Origin: an uncultured Chitinophagaceae bacterium
GTDB taxonomy: Bacteria > Bacteroidota > Bacteroidia > Chitinophagales > Chitinophagaceae
Assembly: GCA_946885335.1 (NCBI GenBank)
Contig: CAMPGG010000005.1
Location: 1-29,345, forward strand
Length of the DNA: 29,345 nucleotides
Reading direction: 5' to 3'
Shown piece after piece: positions 7,535 to 16,412 of this stretch; position 1 is the first letter of the stretch, and every line of letters begins with the position of its first letter. Made by a program: the position numbers and the translations under genes. The notes beneath the pieces were generated by a model that was given only the letters and a program-made list of their open reading frames with translations, ran no database searches and was not told the DNA's origin.

Positions 7535-8476
7535 TTATTTGATTGGATTTGCTAATGCTTCTGAAAATTCTTTTTTTACATTTTCCACGATGAAAGCTGC
7601 CGGTGGCATATCTTTCAGTATAGCACTCACCTGCCCTATTTCCAATTCGCCATCTTCCAGGTCACCCTCAAACATTCCTTTTTTTGCCCTTGCCCTCCCG
7701 AGCAATTGGATGAGTTCTTCCTTAGAGGCACACCTGTTTTCTGCTTCCTGCACCTGTTTAAAAAAATGATTTCGCATTAGCCTTACAGGCGTTAGTTGTT
7801 TCAGGGTTAAAATTGTATCGCCTTCTTGTGAATTTATAACTGCTTTTTTAAAATTCAGGTGAGAAGAAGCCTCTTCTGAAGCTACAAACCTGCTTCCCAT
7901 TTGTACCCCCTCGGCTCCTAAGATCATGGCTGCCAGCATTTGTCTGCCGGTTGCAATACCACCAGCTGCAATTACCGGTATGGACACTGCCTGGCAAACC
8001 GCAGGAACCAAAACCATGGTTGTTGTCTCTTCCCTACCATTGTGACCTCCGGCTTCAAAACCTTCGGCAACCACCGCATCGCAACCAGCCTCTTCCGACT
8101 TCCTGGCAAATTTGGAACTGCTAACCACATGAATAACTTTGATTCCTTTTTCTTTTAAAATGGAAGTCCATGTTTTGGGATTTCCGGCAGAAGTGAAAAC
8201 GATCTCCACTTTTTCTTCTATCAGAACGGAAACCTGCTTCTCAATATCAGGATATAATAAAGGAAGATTGACGGCGAAAGGTTTATCTGTGGCTGCCTTA
8301 CATTTTTGAATATGCTCCCGCAAAACTTCGGGATACATGCTGCCGCTTCCAATTATACCAAGACCGCCGGCATTACTAACGGCACTGGCTAAACGCCACC
8401 CGCTGGCCCAAACCATGCCTGCCTGTATCAAAGGGAAATCAATATTAAATAGCCGGGTGATCCTGTTTGAAATCAC
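7535..8476 (-). CDS. Nitronate monooxygenase-like FMN protein (2-nitropropane dioxygenase family)
   Basis: This is a TIM-barrel flavoprotein of the NMO/FabK superfamily, 313 residues. It shows the N-terminal PLIQAGM (15-21), the glycine-rich GGLGIIGSG (37-45), the active-site EAGGHNG (141-147, with H145), and the FMN phosphate-binding AAGGIATG (170-177) and GVQMGSRF (190-197). Family members oxidise alkyl nitronates with O2; close relatives reduce enoyl-ACP (FabK). Sequence alone does not separate these, though the overall pattern fits NMO better. The start is GTG: an in-frame TGA lies three codons upstream, and the next Met is residue 21 inside the conserved barrel start. It lies 49 bp after the nucleotidyltransferase gene on the same strand, with no clear terminator between. 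Confidence 0.87.
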   Translation of the reverse strand: MISNRITRLFNIDFPLIQAGMVWASGWRLASAVSNAGGLGIIGSGSMYPEVLREHIQKCKAATDKPFAVNLPLLYPDIEKQVSVLIEEKVEIVFTSAGNPKTWTSILKEKGIKVIHVVSSSKFARKSEEAGCDAVVAEGFEAGGHNGREETTTMVLVPAVCQAVSIPVIAAGGIATGRQMLAAMILGAEGVQMGSRFVASEEASSHLNFKKAVINSQEGDTILTLKQLTPVRLMRNHFFKQVQEAENRCASKEELIQLLGRARAKKGMFEGDLEDGELEIGQVSAILKDMPPAAFIVENVKKEFSEALANPIK

Positions 8477-8525
8477 AAAAAATCATTTTTATTAATAGAA
8501 AAAGGATTGCAAAAGATTTGAGAGG

Positions 8526-9518
8526 CTATCCCAGGTCAATATTTGTATTATCGCCTATATTCAAAGTGCGGGTTTCGCCACGGATGCCGGTATCGCTGCC
8601 AATAACAGATTCGTCCAAAACAATATCAAACAAATTTGAAAATGAACCAATAATGGAATTTTTGATGATCGAATAATCGATGGTGGTATTATCACCAATA
8701 GTAACATTGGGTCCTATAATAGAATTTCTTATATCACATCCCTCTCCAATGCTGACGGGTTTAATAAAAACATTATTGCCTGTACCGCTGTCACAATCTA
8801 TTGTACCGCCAAATTTTTTCAACATGGTAGCATTTGAATCAAGCAAAGTTTCTTTTTTGCCACAATCAAACCAGTTCTCCACTTTAAAAGATTTAAACCG
8901 GACACCCGCTTTGATCATGCAGTCCAAAGCATCTGTTAAAGAATATTCACCATGACTTCTTAAACCTTGCCGGATATTATTTTCCAGGCATTGAAACATT
9001 TGGTTTGATTCTTTCACTTTGTATAAACCAACCAAAGCCATATTTGATTTTGGTATTTGCGGCTTTTCAACAACATGATCTACAAATCCATCTGCATTGA
9101 TTTCTGCAACCCCAAATTCCCGTGGATCATCAACCTTTTTTACGCCTAACATGGAGAATTCACTTTGCACTACTTCGTGCACATCATACTCACAAATAGT
9201 ATCACCCAGCACAACAAACATTTCATCACCATCAACAATATTGCGGGTAAGTTTAATTGCATGACCTATACCCTGCCTGTCTGTTTGATGAACAAAATGT
9301 GCTTCAATATCCGGATATTTTGTTTTTACATAATCCTGGATTTTGTCACCAAGGTATCCGACTATAAAAATAAATTCATTGATGCCCGCATCCCGCAATT
9401 GATCAACTATGATACTTAATACCGTCTTTCCTGCCAGAGGTATGAGTGCTTTTGGTTGCGTATAAGTGTGGGGACGAAGTTTTGTACCTGCCCCTGCTAC
9501 CGGGATAATCGCTTTCAT
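8526..9518 (-). CDS. Sugar-1-phosphate nucleotidyltransferase with left-handed beta-helix tail
   Basis: This 330-residue enzyme belongs to the NTP_transferase family (RmlA long form, GlmU N-domain and GDP-mannose pyrophosphorylase relatives), which joins an NTP to a sugar-1-phosphate. The nucleotide-binding loop is VAGAGTKLRP with QPKALIP (7-27). Metal-binding LGDTI is at 104-108, EKP at 151-153, and WFDCGKKETLL (216-226) is the sugar-site block. Residues about 240-330 carry isoleucine-rich hexapeptide-like turns (NSIIGPNVTIGDNTTI), a left-handed beta-helix too short for a full GlmU acetyltransferase. The usual Arg of GxGTR is Lys13 here. The exact sugar and NTP are not decidable. It heads a minus-strand group, divergent from glyA. 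Confidence 0.87.
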   Translation of the reverse strand: MKAIIPVAGAGTKLRPHTYTQPKALIPLAGKTVLSIIVDQLRDAGINEFIFIVGYLGDKIQDYVKTKYPDIEAHFVHQTDRQGIGHAIKLTRNIVDGDEMFVVLGDTICEYDVHEVVQSEFSMLGVKKVDDPREFGVAEINADGFVDHVVEKPQIPKSNMALVGLYKVKESNQMFQCLENNIRQGLRSHGEYSLTDALDCMIKAGVRFKSFKVENWFDCGKKETLLDSNATMLKKFGGTIDCDSGTGNNVFIKPVSIGEGCDIRNSIIGPNVTIGDNTTIDYSIIKNSIIGSFSNLFDIVLDESVIGSDTGIRGETRTLNIGDNTNIDLG

Positions 9519-9605
9519 AAGCCCTGTATCCGCTTTCGCGGCATTTAATAAAAAAATAATGTGCAGACGAAAGTAGGTAAAAATGAATTAATAAAAATTC
9601 AACTT

Positions 9606-9613
9606 CAAACATA
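9606..9613 (-). promoter_or_regulatory. -7 box candidate for the nucleotidyltransferase gene
   Basis: TATGTTTG on the minus strand matches TAnnTTTG exactly, about 90 nt before the ATG at 9518. I do not find a TTG at the expected -33 distance, so support is partial. Confidence 0.25.
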
Positions 9614-9632
9614 ATCACATCAGATACTCATG

Positions 9633-9640
9633 TATTTTTG
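9633..9640 (+). promoter_or_regulatory. -7 box candidate for glyA
   Basis: TATTTTTG matches TAnnTTTG exactly, with a predicted leader of about 110 nt before glyA. No good -33 TTG lies upstream. It sits back-to-back with the minus-strand box at 9606-9613, making a plausible divergent promoter region in the 236-bp gap. Confidence 0.27.
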
Positions 9641-9754
9641 CCGGGCAATTAGAACAGGTATTCAATACAATACCATCAAAACAAAAAATAAGGAAGAATG
9701 ATTAAGCAGGTGACTGTTCATTCATTTTTTATCACACACTGAAAGGATTTTTTT

Positions 9755-11032
9755 ATGGAAAGAGATACAAAGGTTTTTGATCTTATTCAACAGGAATTAG
9801 AAAGACAACGAAATGGTATTGAACTGATAGCTTCTGAAAATTTTACTTCGTTACAAACCATGCAAGCCATGGGAAATGTAATGACCAATAAATATGCGGA
9901 AGGATATCCTGGCCGGCGTTATTATGGGGGATGTGAAATTGTGGACCAGACCGAGCAACTGGCAATTGATAGAATTAAAGAAGTTTTTAATTGTGATTAT
10001 GCCAATGTGCAACCGCATAGTGGTGCCCAGGCGAATGCTGCTGTAATGCTGGCGATTTTAAAACCGGGCGATAAGATTTTAGGATTGGATCTAAGCATGG
10101 GTGGCCATTTAACGCATGGCTCTCCGGTAAATTTTAGTGGCAAATTATATGAACCCCATTTTTATGGTGTACATAAAGAAACAGGTTTGGTTGATTATGA
10201 TAAGTTGGAAGAAGTTGCAGAAAAAGAAAAACCCAAACTGATCATCTGTGGTGCTTCAGCCTACAGCCGCGATTGGGATTATGAAAGGATTAGAGCGGCA
10301 GCAGATAAATGTGGCGCATTGGTTATGGCAGATATTGCACACCCTGCCGGGATGATCGCTAAAAAATTATTGAAGGATCCATTTGAACATTGCCATTTTG
10401 TTACATCAACCACCCATAAAACATTACGTGGACCCCGTGGCGGAATAATATTAATGGGCAAAGATTTTGAAAATCCATTTGGTGCAAAGGATTTAAAAGG
10501 AAATATCCGGATGATGAGCAATATGCTTGACATGGCGGTTTTTCCTGGTACGCAAGGCGGTCCTTTGGAACATGTAATTGCTGCAAAAGCCATTGCCTTT
10601 GGTGAAATACTGACAGAAGAATTTACTCAATATGCCGGGCAGATTCAAAAGAATGCGCAGGCTATGGCAACTGCTTTTACAAAACGTGGATATGACATCA
10701 TCAGCGGCGGCACAGACAATCATTTAATGCTGATCGACTTAAGAAATAAAAACCTGACCGGTAAAAAGGCACAGGAAACATTGGATAAAGCACATATCAC
10801 TTTGAATAAAAATGCAGTTCCGTTTGATGACAAAAGTCCTTTTGTTACTTCAGGTATACGTGTAGGTGTACCGGCTATTACTACCCGGGGGATGAAGGAA
10901 CAACATATGGAAACTGTAGTTGACCTCCTGGATAAAGTGCTGATGAATGCGGATGATGAAAAGAATGTTTCAGACGTCAGCAAATTAGTAAAGGACTTCA
11001 TGAAGGATTTTCCGCTTTATCCCGAACTTTAA
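9755..11032 (+). CDS. glyA: Serine hydroxymethyltransferase
   Basis: GlyA is a cytoplasmic PLP enzyme that converts serine and tetrahydrofolate to glycine and 5,10-methylene-tetrahydrofolate. It is the main one-carbon source for purine, thymidylate and methionine synthesis. The 425 residues are of normal length. They include the N-terminal IELIASENF (22-30), [13 protein letters not shown] (47-59), the PLP-stacking region around HSGAQANAA (88-96), the cofactor aspartate in [10 protein letters not shown] (191-200) and the Schiff-base lysine K222 in [14 protein letters not shown] (217-230). The start ATG is preceded by AAAGGA seven nt upstream, a weak Shine-Dalgarno-like site unusual for this window. 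The DUF4293 gene follows after 19 bp and is probably co-transcribed. Confidence 0.98.
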   Translation: MERDTKVFDLIQQELERQRNGIELIASENFTSLQTMQAMGNVMTNKYAEGYPGRRYYGGCEIVDQTEQLAIDRIKEVFNCDYANVQPHSGAQANAAVMLAILKPGDKILGLDLSMGGHLTHGSPVNFSGKLYEPHFYGVHKETGLVDYDKLEEVAEKEKPKLIICGASAYSRDWDYERIRAAADKCGALVMADIAHPAGMIAKKLLKDPFEHCHFVTSTTHKTLRGPRGGIILMGKDFENPFGAKDLKGNIRMMSNMLDMAVFPGTQGGPLEHVIAAKAIAFGEILTEEFTQYAGQIQKNAQAMATAFTKRGYDIISGGTDNHLMLIDLRNKNLTGKKAQETLDKAHITLNKNAVPFDDKSPFVTSGIRVGVPAITTRGMKEQHMETVVDLLDKVLMNADDEKNVSDVSKLVKDFMKDFPLYPEL

Positions 11033-11051
11033 AAAATTTCAAACAACCAAC

Positions 11052-11471
11052 ATGATACAAAGACTTCAAACCATCTGGTTGCTTATAGCAGCTGTATGCG
11101 CTATTCTAACTTATGACCTGGCTTTTTATAGTGGTGTAAAGTTATCTGAAACCAATATCAAACAATTTGTAGAACTCAATGCTTTGGCTGATGTTATTAT
11201 TATGGTATTAACGGGGTTAGTGGCTTTGATTTGTCTGGTTACCATGTTCCTTTTTAAAAACAGGAAGATGCAATTAAGACTTACTATTGTAGCATTACTT
11301 GCTTCTATTGCCAACCTGGTTGTATACTTTGCAGAAACCGCCGAATTCACTGACGGCAACATTTTATTGACTTCTATCTTTTCATTTATCATTCCATTTT
11401 TCCTGGTGATGGCTGCACGAGGTATATACCAGGATGAAAAACTGGTAAAAAGCATGGATAGATTGAGATAA
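11052..11471 (+). CDS. DUF4293 family integral membrane protein
   Basis: This 139-residue protein has four predicted transmembrane helices (about 5-22, 45-67, 73-92 and 105-122), no signal peptide and short charged ends. The opening MIQRLQTIWLLIAAVCAIL matches the DUF4293 family, found mainly in Bacteroidota; its function is unknown. It starts 19 bp after glyA with no terminator between, so the two are likely one operon. No catalytic residue pattern is evident. Confidence 0.82.
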   Translation: MIQRLQTIWLLIAAVCAILTYDLAFYSGVKLSETNIKQFVELNALADVIIMVLTGLVALICLVTMFLFKNRKMQLRLTIVALLASIANLVVYFAETAEFTDGNILLTSIFSFIIPFFLVMAARGIYQDEKLVKSMDRLR

Positions 11472-11518
11472 TTTAAACTTTTTTGATATAAATCAATAAA
11501 ATAATATAAAACTCAACA

Positions 11519-11571
11519 ATAAGGGTTAGCCATTATCGTTTCGTACGATAGTTATCCAATACTACCCTTAT
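11519..11571 (+). promoter_or_regulatory. Two-tier stem-loop that includes the start codon of the T9SS cargo gene
   Basis: ATAAGGGT (11519-11526) is the exact reverse complement of ACCCTTAT (11564-11571), which runs into the ATG at 11570-11572. Inside the loop, TATCGT (11534-11539) and ACGATA (11545-11550) form a second perfect 6-bp stem with loop TTCGT. There is no T-run after it, so it does not look like a terminator. If it folds in mRNA, it would hide the first two bases of the start codon. Confidence 0.45.
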
Positions 11572-12562
11572 GAATAGAAACCTACTCCTGTTTTTTATTA
11601 CTTGCCTGCTTTCAAGCCAGGCTTTTTCAGGGATTAAAACAGCAATCAGTAATAGTAGTAATGGCTGGTCTGTTGCCAGTAATTGGTTTCCTTCCGGCGT
11701 TCCGGCCCATGGTGATACAATAATTATCCCCGTTACTTTTAGTTTATCTGTTAAAGGAAATATTTATAACAGCACTCCACCGAAACTTATCATATATGTA
11801 TATGGAACATTGGATTTTGATCCGGCAGGAAGAATTGAACTTGCCGATGAATCTGAAGTATATGTATATCCCGGGGGATCAATCAGTACAAACGGCAGCA
11901 GTTCTGAACGCATCATTATTAATGGGTTAACCAAATTTAATGGGCAAACGGATGGAAATATTTCAGGACCTCTTTTTGCAAATGCATCCACTGGTGCATC
12001 ACCCTCAGGATTTGTAACATTTTCAGTTCTACCGGTAAAACTGGTTGAATTTTCACATGAATTAAATGGCAACAACCTTCAACTACAATGGACATTATTG
12101 CAAGAAACCGGCATACTTAATTATGAATTAGAAAGGAAAAGAAATAATGCTTCATGGGAAATGATCCAAACAAATACTTTGGCAGGGATTGCCAGGGAAA
12201 TACATACAAAAAGTTACCTGGATAGATTATTACCAAATGGTGTTTATGAATACCGGTTACATTTTAAAGACGCTAATGGCGAATCACAATATTCAAAAAC
12301 CATCAGCTTAAAAGTTAATCAGCATTCAGGGAAAATTAAAGTTTACCCAAATCCAGCATTTTTTCAATTATCGTTCAGCACAGATAACCCTGTTCAAAAC
12401 GGTTTGATCAGTCTTTCAAATACATCAGGTAAAATTGTTTACCAGTCTGCATTACTAACCACTACAACAAGTATTCATGTGGCTCATTTACCAAAAGGCA
12501 TGTATACCTTAACTTATTCGGGAAATAATGAAAGGCATATTGAAATGATAATGATCCGGTAA
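11570..12562 (+). CDS. T9SS type A sorting domain-containing secreted protein
   Basis: The 330-residue product has a signal peptide (about 1-20, ending AFS). Its N-terminal region (about 27-150) reads like a G8-type/parallel-beta surface domain: NGWSVASNWFPSGVPAHGDTI is the usual 'W...W.SG.VP..GDT' opening. Next comes an Ig/Fn-like segment starting LPVKLVEFS (154-162), common in Bacteroidota cell-surface proteins. Last is the T9SS C-terminal domain (about 257-330), with VYPNPA (258-263), the SGKIV and LPKGMYTL motifs and a basic end. The last domain directs export through the type IX system. No enzymatic residues are recognisable. The gene converges on uvrA with a 4-bp gap and no separate terminator. 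Confidence 0.87.
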   Translation: MNRNLLLFFITCLLSSQAFSGIKTAISNSSNGWSVASNWFPSGVPAHGDTIIIPVTFSLSVKGNIYNSTPPKLIIYVYGTLDFDPAGRIELADESEVYVYPGGSISTNGSSSERIIINGLTKFNGQTDGNISGPLFANASTGASPSGFVTFSVLPVKLVEFSHELNGNNLQLQWTLLQETGILNYELERKRNNASWEMIQTNTLAGIAREIHTKSYLDRLLPNGVYEYRLHFKDANGESQYSKTISLKVNQHSGKIKVYPNPAFFQLSFSTDNPVQNGLISLSNTSGKIVYQSALLTTTTSIHVAHLPKGMYTLTYSGNNERHIEMIMIR

Positions 12563-12566
12563 TTTA

Positions 12567-15392
12567 TTATTCCAGGTATTTAGCCGTTATACTTTCCTTT
12601 TTCTTTTTGAGATCAGCCGGTGGACCTGCAAAGACCAGGTTTCCTCCTGCATCGCCAGCTTCCGGTCCAAGATCTATAACCCAGTCGGCACTCCTGATCA
12701 CATCTGTATTGTGTTCAATGACAATGATAGAATGTCCCTGCTCAATCAATGCATTAAAAGAAGTCAGCAGTTTTTTTATATCATGGAAATGAAGCCCTGT
12801 GGTAGGTTCATCAAAAATAAATAACAGCTTATTATTTGATTTTCCTTTGCCCAGGAAATATGCCAGTTTTACCCGCTGTGCTTCACCCCCGGATAAAGTA
12901 TCTGAAGACTGGCCCAATTTTACATAACCTAAACCTACATTGCTTAATGGTTGAATGGCTTTGCAAAGATTTTTTTCTTCTTTAAAAAATTCTATGGCTT
13001 CATCAACACTCATCTCCAGTACATCAAAAATATTTTTTTCGTTGTATTGAACTTCCAGCACTTCTTCCTTAAACCGCTTACCACCACAAACCTCGCATTC
13101 CAGGTGAACATCAGCCAGGAACTGCATTTCAACTACCTGTTCCCCTTCCCCTTTGCAAGCATCACATCTTCCACCTTCTACATTAAAAGAAAAATGTTTG
13201 GGCATAAATCCACGCATTTTACTCAAAGGCTGCTTAGCGAAAAGATCCCTTATTTCGTCGTATGCTTTTATATAGGTTACCGGGTTGCTGCGGGATGATT
13301 TACCTATCGGGTTCTGATCAATCATTTCAACCTGTGAAATCATTTCCAGGTCACCTTTTAATCCTTTATGCAAACCCGCTTTTTCTCCTGGTTCTCCTTT
13401 CATCTTTTTCAAAGCCGGCGCCATGATCTGCTTAACCAAAGTGGTTTTACCACTTCCGCTAACACCACTTACAACACATAAAATATTTAATGGGAATTGT
13501 ACGGTGATGTTATTCAAGTTATTTTGCCTTGCACCTTCAACAACGATGGACCTATTCCATTTGCGAACTTTTTTAGGTGGCTCAATAGAAAATTCACCTT
13601 TGAGGTATTTACCCGTTAAGCTTTTTGGATTTTTTACCAATGCCTGGTAATCGCCTTCCGCAATGACTTGTCCACCCAAATGACTGGCCAATGGACCCAT
13701 ATCGATAATATGATCGGCTTCCCTCATCATCATTTCATCATGTTCAACTACAACTACCGTATTACCCAGGTCCCTTAATTCTTTTAATACCTTAATCAGG
13801 TTTTGCGTATCCCTGGCATGTAAGCCGATGGATGGCTCATCGAGAATGTACAATGAATTGGTCAGGTTAGATCCCAGGCTACGGGTAAGTTGTATACGCT
13901 GGCTTTCTCCTCCACTTAATGTGTTGGCTAACCGGCTCAGACTTAAATAACCAAGACCAACCTGCATCAATGTGTTTAACCGGTTACGAATCTCTAATAA
14001 AATGCGCTTTCCCACTGTTTGCTGGTAAGGGGTTAAAAAATCCTCCAGGTTCTGAAACCATTGAACCAGTTCCTTAACCGGCATGGCATTCAGTTCACCG
14101 ATATGTTTTTGGTTGATTTTTACGTATAAAGCATTCTTTCTTAGCCTGTAACCTTCGCAATCCGGGCAGGTTGTTCTGCCCCTGTACCTGCTTAATAAAA
14201 CGCGGTACTGCACTTTGTATAAGTTCTGTTCTACTTCTTTAAAAAAATCATCAATACCATTTACCTGGCTATTTCCTTTCCATAAAAGTTCATAATGTTC
14301 TTTAGAGAGATCTGCAATCGGTTTATGGATTGGAAATTTATATGCACCTGAACTTTTTATAAAATACTCCCGCCACTTACCCAACTTCTCTCCTTTCCAG
14401 GGAGCCACAGCGCCTTCATAAACGCTTAATTGTTTGTCTGGTATAACAAGATCTTCATCAATTCCTAAAACCATAGAAAAGCCTTCGCAGGTAGGACAGG
14501 CACCAAAAGGATTATTGAAAGAAAATAAATTGGGCACAGGTTCCTCGAACTGCATTCCATCCAATTCAAACCGGTTATTAAAATGCATCAACTGCTTTCC
14601 ATTGATTTCCAGGTACAGGTCCCCTTCACCTTCAAAAAAAGCGGTGTTGATTGAATCAGCCATGCGGTGTTCATCATCCTCATCAAACTCCTTAGTAATA
14701 ACCCGGTCAATCAGTACAAACAGATCTCCTTTGCTAAATTGCTTTTTCCAATCTTTATCAGATAATTCCAGTAATTCATCAATTTGTAAAACATCGCCAT
14801 TGAAATAAAGGCGACTAAAACCTTTCTGCACCAGGATGTTCATTTCTTCGAAAGGATTCCTGTTGCGGTGTTGTTTAAATTTTATGAGAATGAATACTTT
14901 ATCTCCATGCGGCCGACTGGATATAGCCTTTAATACATCCGGCACATCTTCTTTTTTCACTTCCCTTCCGGAAACGGGTGAATAGGTTTTTCCTACCCGG
15001 GCAAATAAAAGTCGCAGGTAATCATAAATCTCCGTCATGCTGCCAACCGTGCTTCTTGGGGTACGTGTGATCACTTTTTGCTCAATGGCGATGGCTGGGC
15101 AAAGACCTTTGATATAATCCACATCAGGCTTATTCATCCTGTTTAGAAACTGGCGGGCATATGCGCTTAGGCTTTCAGCATAACGGCGCTGGCCTTCAGC
15201 ATACAACGTATCAATAGTCAATGAAGATTTTCCGGAACCTGAAACACCGGTTACCACGACCAGTTTATTCCGTGGAATTTCAACATCTATATTTTTTAAA
15301 TTATGTACCCGGGCACCCTTAATAAAGATATTTTCTGCGGTTTTTACGGTAACCCCTTTAACGGGTTTATTCCCAATTTTACTATTTTTCAT
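12567..15392 (-). CDS. uvrA: Excinuclease ABC subunit A (UvrA)
   Basis: UvrA is the damage-sensing ATPase dimer of nucleotide excision repair; it loads UvrB at lesions. The 941 residues hold two ABC modules. Module 1 has Walker [10 protein letters not shown] (49-57), signature LSGGE (492-496) and Walker B LDEP (517-520). Module 2 has GVSGSGKTT (643-651), LSGGE (833-837) and FDEP (860-863). The C-terminal zinc finger is intact (CDAC 743-746, CEVC 766-769). Of the N-terminal zinc finger only CPTC (299-302) remains; the partner pair is replaced by FELD (275-278). A CPDC pair also occurs at 409-412. Bacteroidota genomes often carry more than one uvrA, and this copy may be that variant lineage. 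The ATG start follows a good promoter by only about a dozen bases. Confidence 0.97.
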   Translation of the reverse strand: MKNSKIGNKPVKGVTVKTAENIFIKGARVHNLKNIDVEIPRNKLVVVTGVSGSGKSSLTIDTLYAEGQRRYAESLSAYARQFLNRMNKPDVDYIKGLCPAIAIEQKVITRTPRSTVGSMTEIYDYLRLLFARVGKTYSPVSGREVKKEDVPDVLKAISSRPHGDKVFILIKFKQHRNRNPFEEMNILVQKGFSRLYFNGDVLQIDELLELSDKDWKKQFSKGDLFVLIDRVITKEFDEDDEHRMADSINTAFFEGEGDLYLEINGKQLMHFNNRFELDGMQFEEPVPNLFSFNNPFGACPTCEGFSMVLGIDEDLVIPDKQLSVYEGAVAPWKGEKLGKWREYFIKSSGAYKFPIHKPIADLSKEHYELLWKGNSQVNGIDDFFKEVEQNLYKVQYRVLLSRYRGRTTCPDCEGYRLRKNALYVKINQKHIGELNAMPVKELVQWFQNLEDFLTPYQQTVGKRILLEIRNRLNTLMQVGLGYLSLSRLANTLSGGESQRIQLTRSLGSNLTNSLYILDEPSIGLHARDTQNLIKVLKELRDLGNTVVVVEHDEMMMREADHIIDMGPLASHLGGQVIAEGDYQALVKNPKSLTGKYLKGEFSIEPPKKVRKWNRSIVVEGARQNNLNNITVQFPLNILCVVSGVSGSGKTTLVKQIMAPALKKMKGEPGEKAGLHKGLKGDLEMISQVEMIDQNPIGKSSRSNPVTYIKAYDEIRDLFAKQPLSKMRGFMPKHFSFNVEGGRCDACKGEGEQVVEMQFLADVHLECEVCGGKRFKEEVLEVQYNEKNIFDVLEMSVDEAIEFFKEEKNLCKAIQPLSNVGLGYVKLGQSSDTLSGGEAQRVKLAYFLGKGKSNNKLLFIFDEPTTGLHFHDIKKLLTSFNALIEQGHSIIVIEHNTDVIRSADWVIDLGPEAGDAGGNLVFAGPPADLKKKKESITAKYLE

Positions 15393-15404
15393 AAATTCGC
15401 GTCA

Positions 15405-15437
15405 CAAATGTAAACCCTTATCCCATCTTTATTTCAA
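15405..15437 (-). promoter_or_regulatory. uvrA promoter
   Basis: On the minus strand TTG (15437-15435) precedes TACATTTG (15412-15405) by 22 nt; the -7 box is an exact TAnnTTTG match. Its end lies only 12 nt before the uvrA ATG, so the mRNA would have a very short leader. I see no SOS-type (LexA) palindrome overlapping it. Confidence 0.42.
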
Positions 15438-15492
15438 CCAAAATCATTAACAGTTTCTTTACAAATTTGGAGGCTATCTCCACAATAAAATA

Positions 15493-15523
15493 TTTGGCTG
15501 TTACAAAAATTCTTTTACTTTTA
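15493..15523 (+). promoter_or_regulatory. Promoter candidate for the ECF sigma factor gene
   Basis: TTTG (15493-15496) followed after 19 nt by TACTTTTA (15516-15523) matches the Bacteroidota consensus with one mismatch in the last base. The predicted leader is about 115 nt. It diverges from the uvrA promoter in the 254-bp gap. Confidence 0.37.
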
Positions 15524-15646
15524 TAATGAAATCCAATATCAAACAAAACAAAACCATCTTCGCCTATAAGTTATAAACTTCTACACTTTTAATTTTTTAC
15601 CGAAAAGAAAACCAATATCCTAACCACCTAAACCCCACAGGAGTTT

Positions 15647-16228
15647 ATGAAATCTTTTACAAAACACACCGATCATGAATTGATCCATCTGTTTATTGAT
15701 GGCAATTTAGATGCCCTTGAAACGCTTGTTCTTCGTCATAAGGATAAGTTGTACACTTCCATATTATTTTTAGTGAAGGACAAATATCTTGCAGAAGATA
15801 TTTTCCAGGACGTTTTCATCCGCATTATTGATACAATGCGCGGCGGACGTTACACGGAAGAAGGTAAATTTTTACCCTGGGCCACCCGTATTGCGCATAA
15901 CCTTTGCGTAGACCATTTTAGAAAAGTAAAAAGAACACCAACTATTAAAAGCGGGGATGATAAAGACATCTTCGAGGTGCTGAATTTTACTGAAGATGGC
16001 GCAGATACCTGTATGATGAAAAGACAAAGTCATGACCGCGTTCGGGAAATGCTTAACCGCCTGCCCGAAGATCAGCGTGAAGTGATCATCTTACGTCATT
16101 ACGCAGATATGAGTTTTAAAGAAATAGCTTCTTTAACCAACTGCAGCATCAATACCGCATTAGGTCGTATGCGTTATGGATTAATTAACTTAAGAAAAAT
16201 GATGGTGCAAAAACAAATTGCATTGTAA
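15647..16228 (+). CDS. RNA polymerase sigma-70 family factor, ECF type
   Basis: This 193-residue two-domain sigma factor has region 2 at about 24-93: core-binding and -10-recognition helices, including YLAEDIFQDVFIRII (48-61) and the WATRIAHNLCVDHFR block (78-92). Region 4 is at about 130-187, with LPEDQREVIILRHYADMSFK (139-158) and a helix-turn-helix ending in NTALGRMRYGLINLR (169-183). A roughly 35-residue acidic linker joins them, and region 3 is absent, as in extracytoplasmic-function sigmas. No anti-sigma (FecR-like) gene follows; the next gene is on the opposite strand beyond a terminator. It is therefore an 'orphan' ECF sigma, and its stimulus is unknown. An AGGAG lies only 3 nt before the ATG, close for a working Shine-Dalgarno site. 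Confidence 0.92.
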   Translation: MKSFTKHTDHELIHLFIDGNLDALETLVLRHKDKLYTSILFLVKDKYLAEDIFQDVFIRIIDTMRGGRYTEEGKFLPWATRIAHNLCVDHFRKVKRTPTIKSGDDKDIFEVLNFTEDGADTCMMKRQSHDRVREMLNRLPEDQREVIILRHYADMSFKEIASLTNCSINTALGRMRYGLINLRKMMVQKQIAL

Positions 16229-16263
16229 TACGTTATATTTGCTCAGCGTTGATTTAAGTTCTT

Positions 16264-16352
16264 GTCATTCTGTATCTCCCACTGCTAAATGGAGAATTCT
16301 TTTACAAAGATGAACCTCTTGCTTGCCAGCCGGTAGGCTGATACAGAATGAC
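16264..16352. repeat. Palindrome-bounded intergenic element (REP/MITE-like)
   Basis: GTCATTCTGTATC (16264-16276) is repeated perfectly as its reverse complement GATACAGAATGAC (16340-16352), enclosing 63 bp. Inside is a further partly palindromic stretch, including GCCAGCCGGTAGGC. GTCATTCTG...CAGAATGAC ends with an internal 'ttttacaaagatgaacc'-like segment resemble intergenic repeats I recall from Bacteroidota genomes. No reading frame is present. It sits between the sigma gene stop and a bidirectional terminator. Confidence 0.6.
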
Positions 16353-16361
16353 GCCAAATTG

Positions 16362-16396
16362 AAAAATCCCGCAACATAATTGTTGCGGGATTTTTT
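16362..16396. terminator. Bidirectional terminator between the sigma factor gene and a convergent gene
   Basis: ATCCCGCAAC (16366-16375) pairs with GTTGCGGGAT (16382-16391) around loop ATAATT, with an A-run before and a T-run after. It can serve both strands and is one of the strongest terminators in the window. Confidence 0.93.
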
Positions 16397-16412
16397 ATGA
16401 AGTAATTAAAAA

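Noticed and set aside
9641..9754. Folate-type or other riboswitch in the glyA leader.
   Set aside because: I could not find conserved riboswitch core motifs or a convincing stem in this leader.
11472..11569. Terminator between DUF4293 and the T9SS gene.
   Set aside because: The palindromes here end in ACCCTTATG without a T-run and include the next start codon; described as a leader structure instead.
16264..16352. Rho-independent terminator of the sigma gene.
   Set aside because: The 63-bp gap between arms and the lack of a T-run do not fit; a proper terminator lies just after it at 16362-16396.
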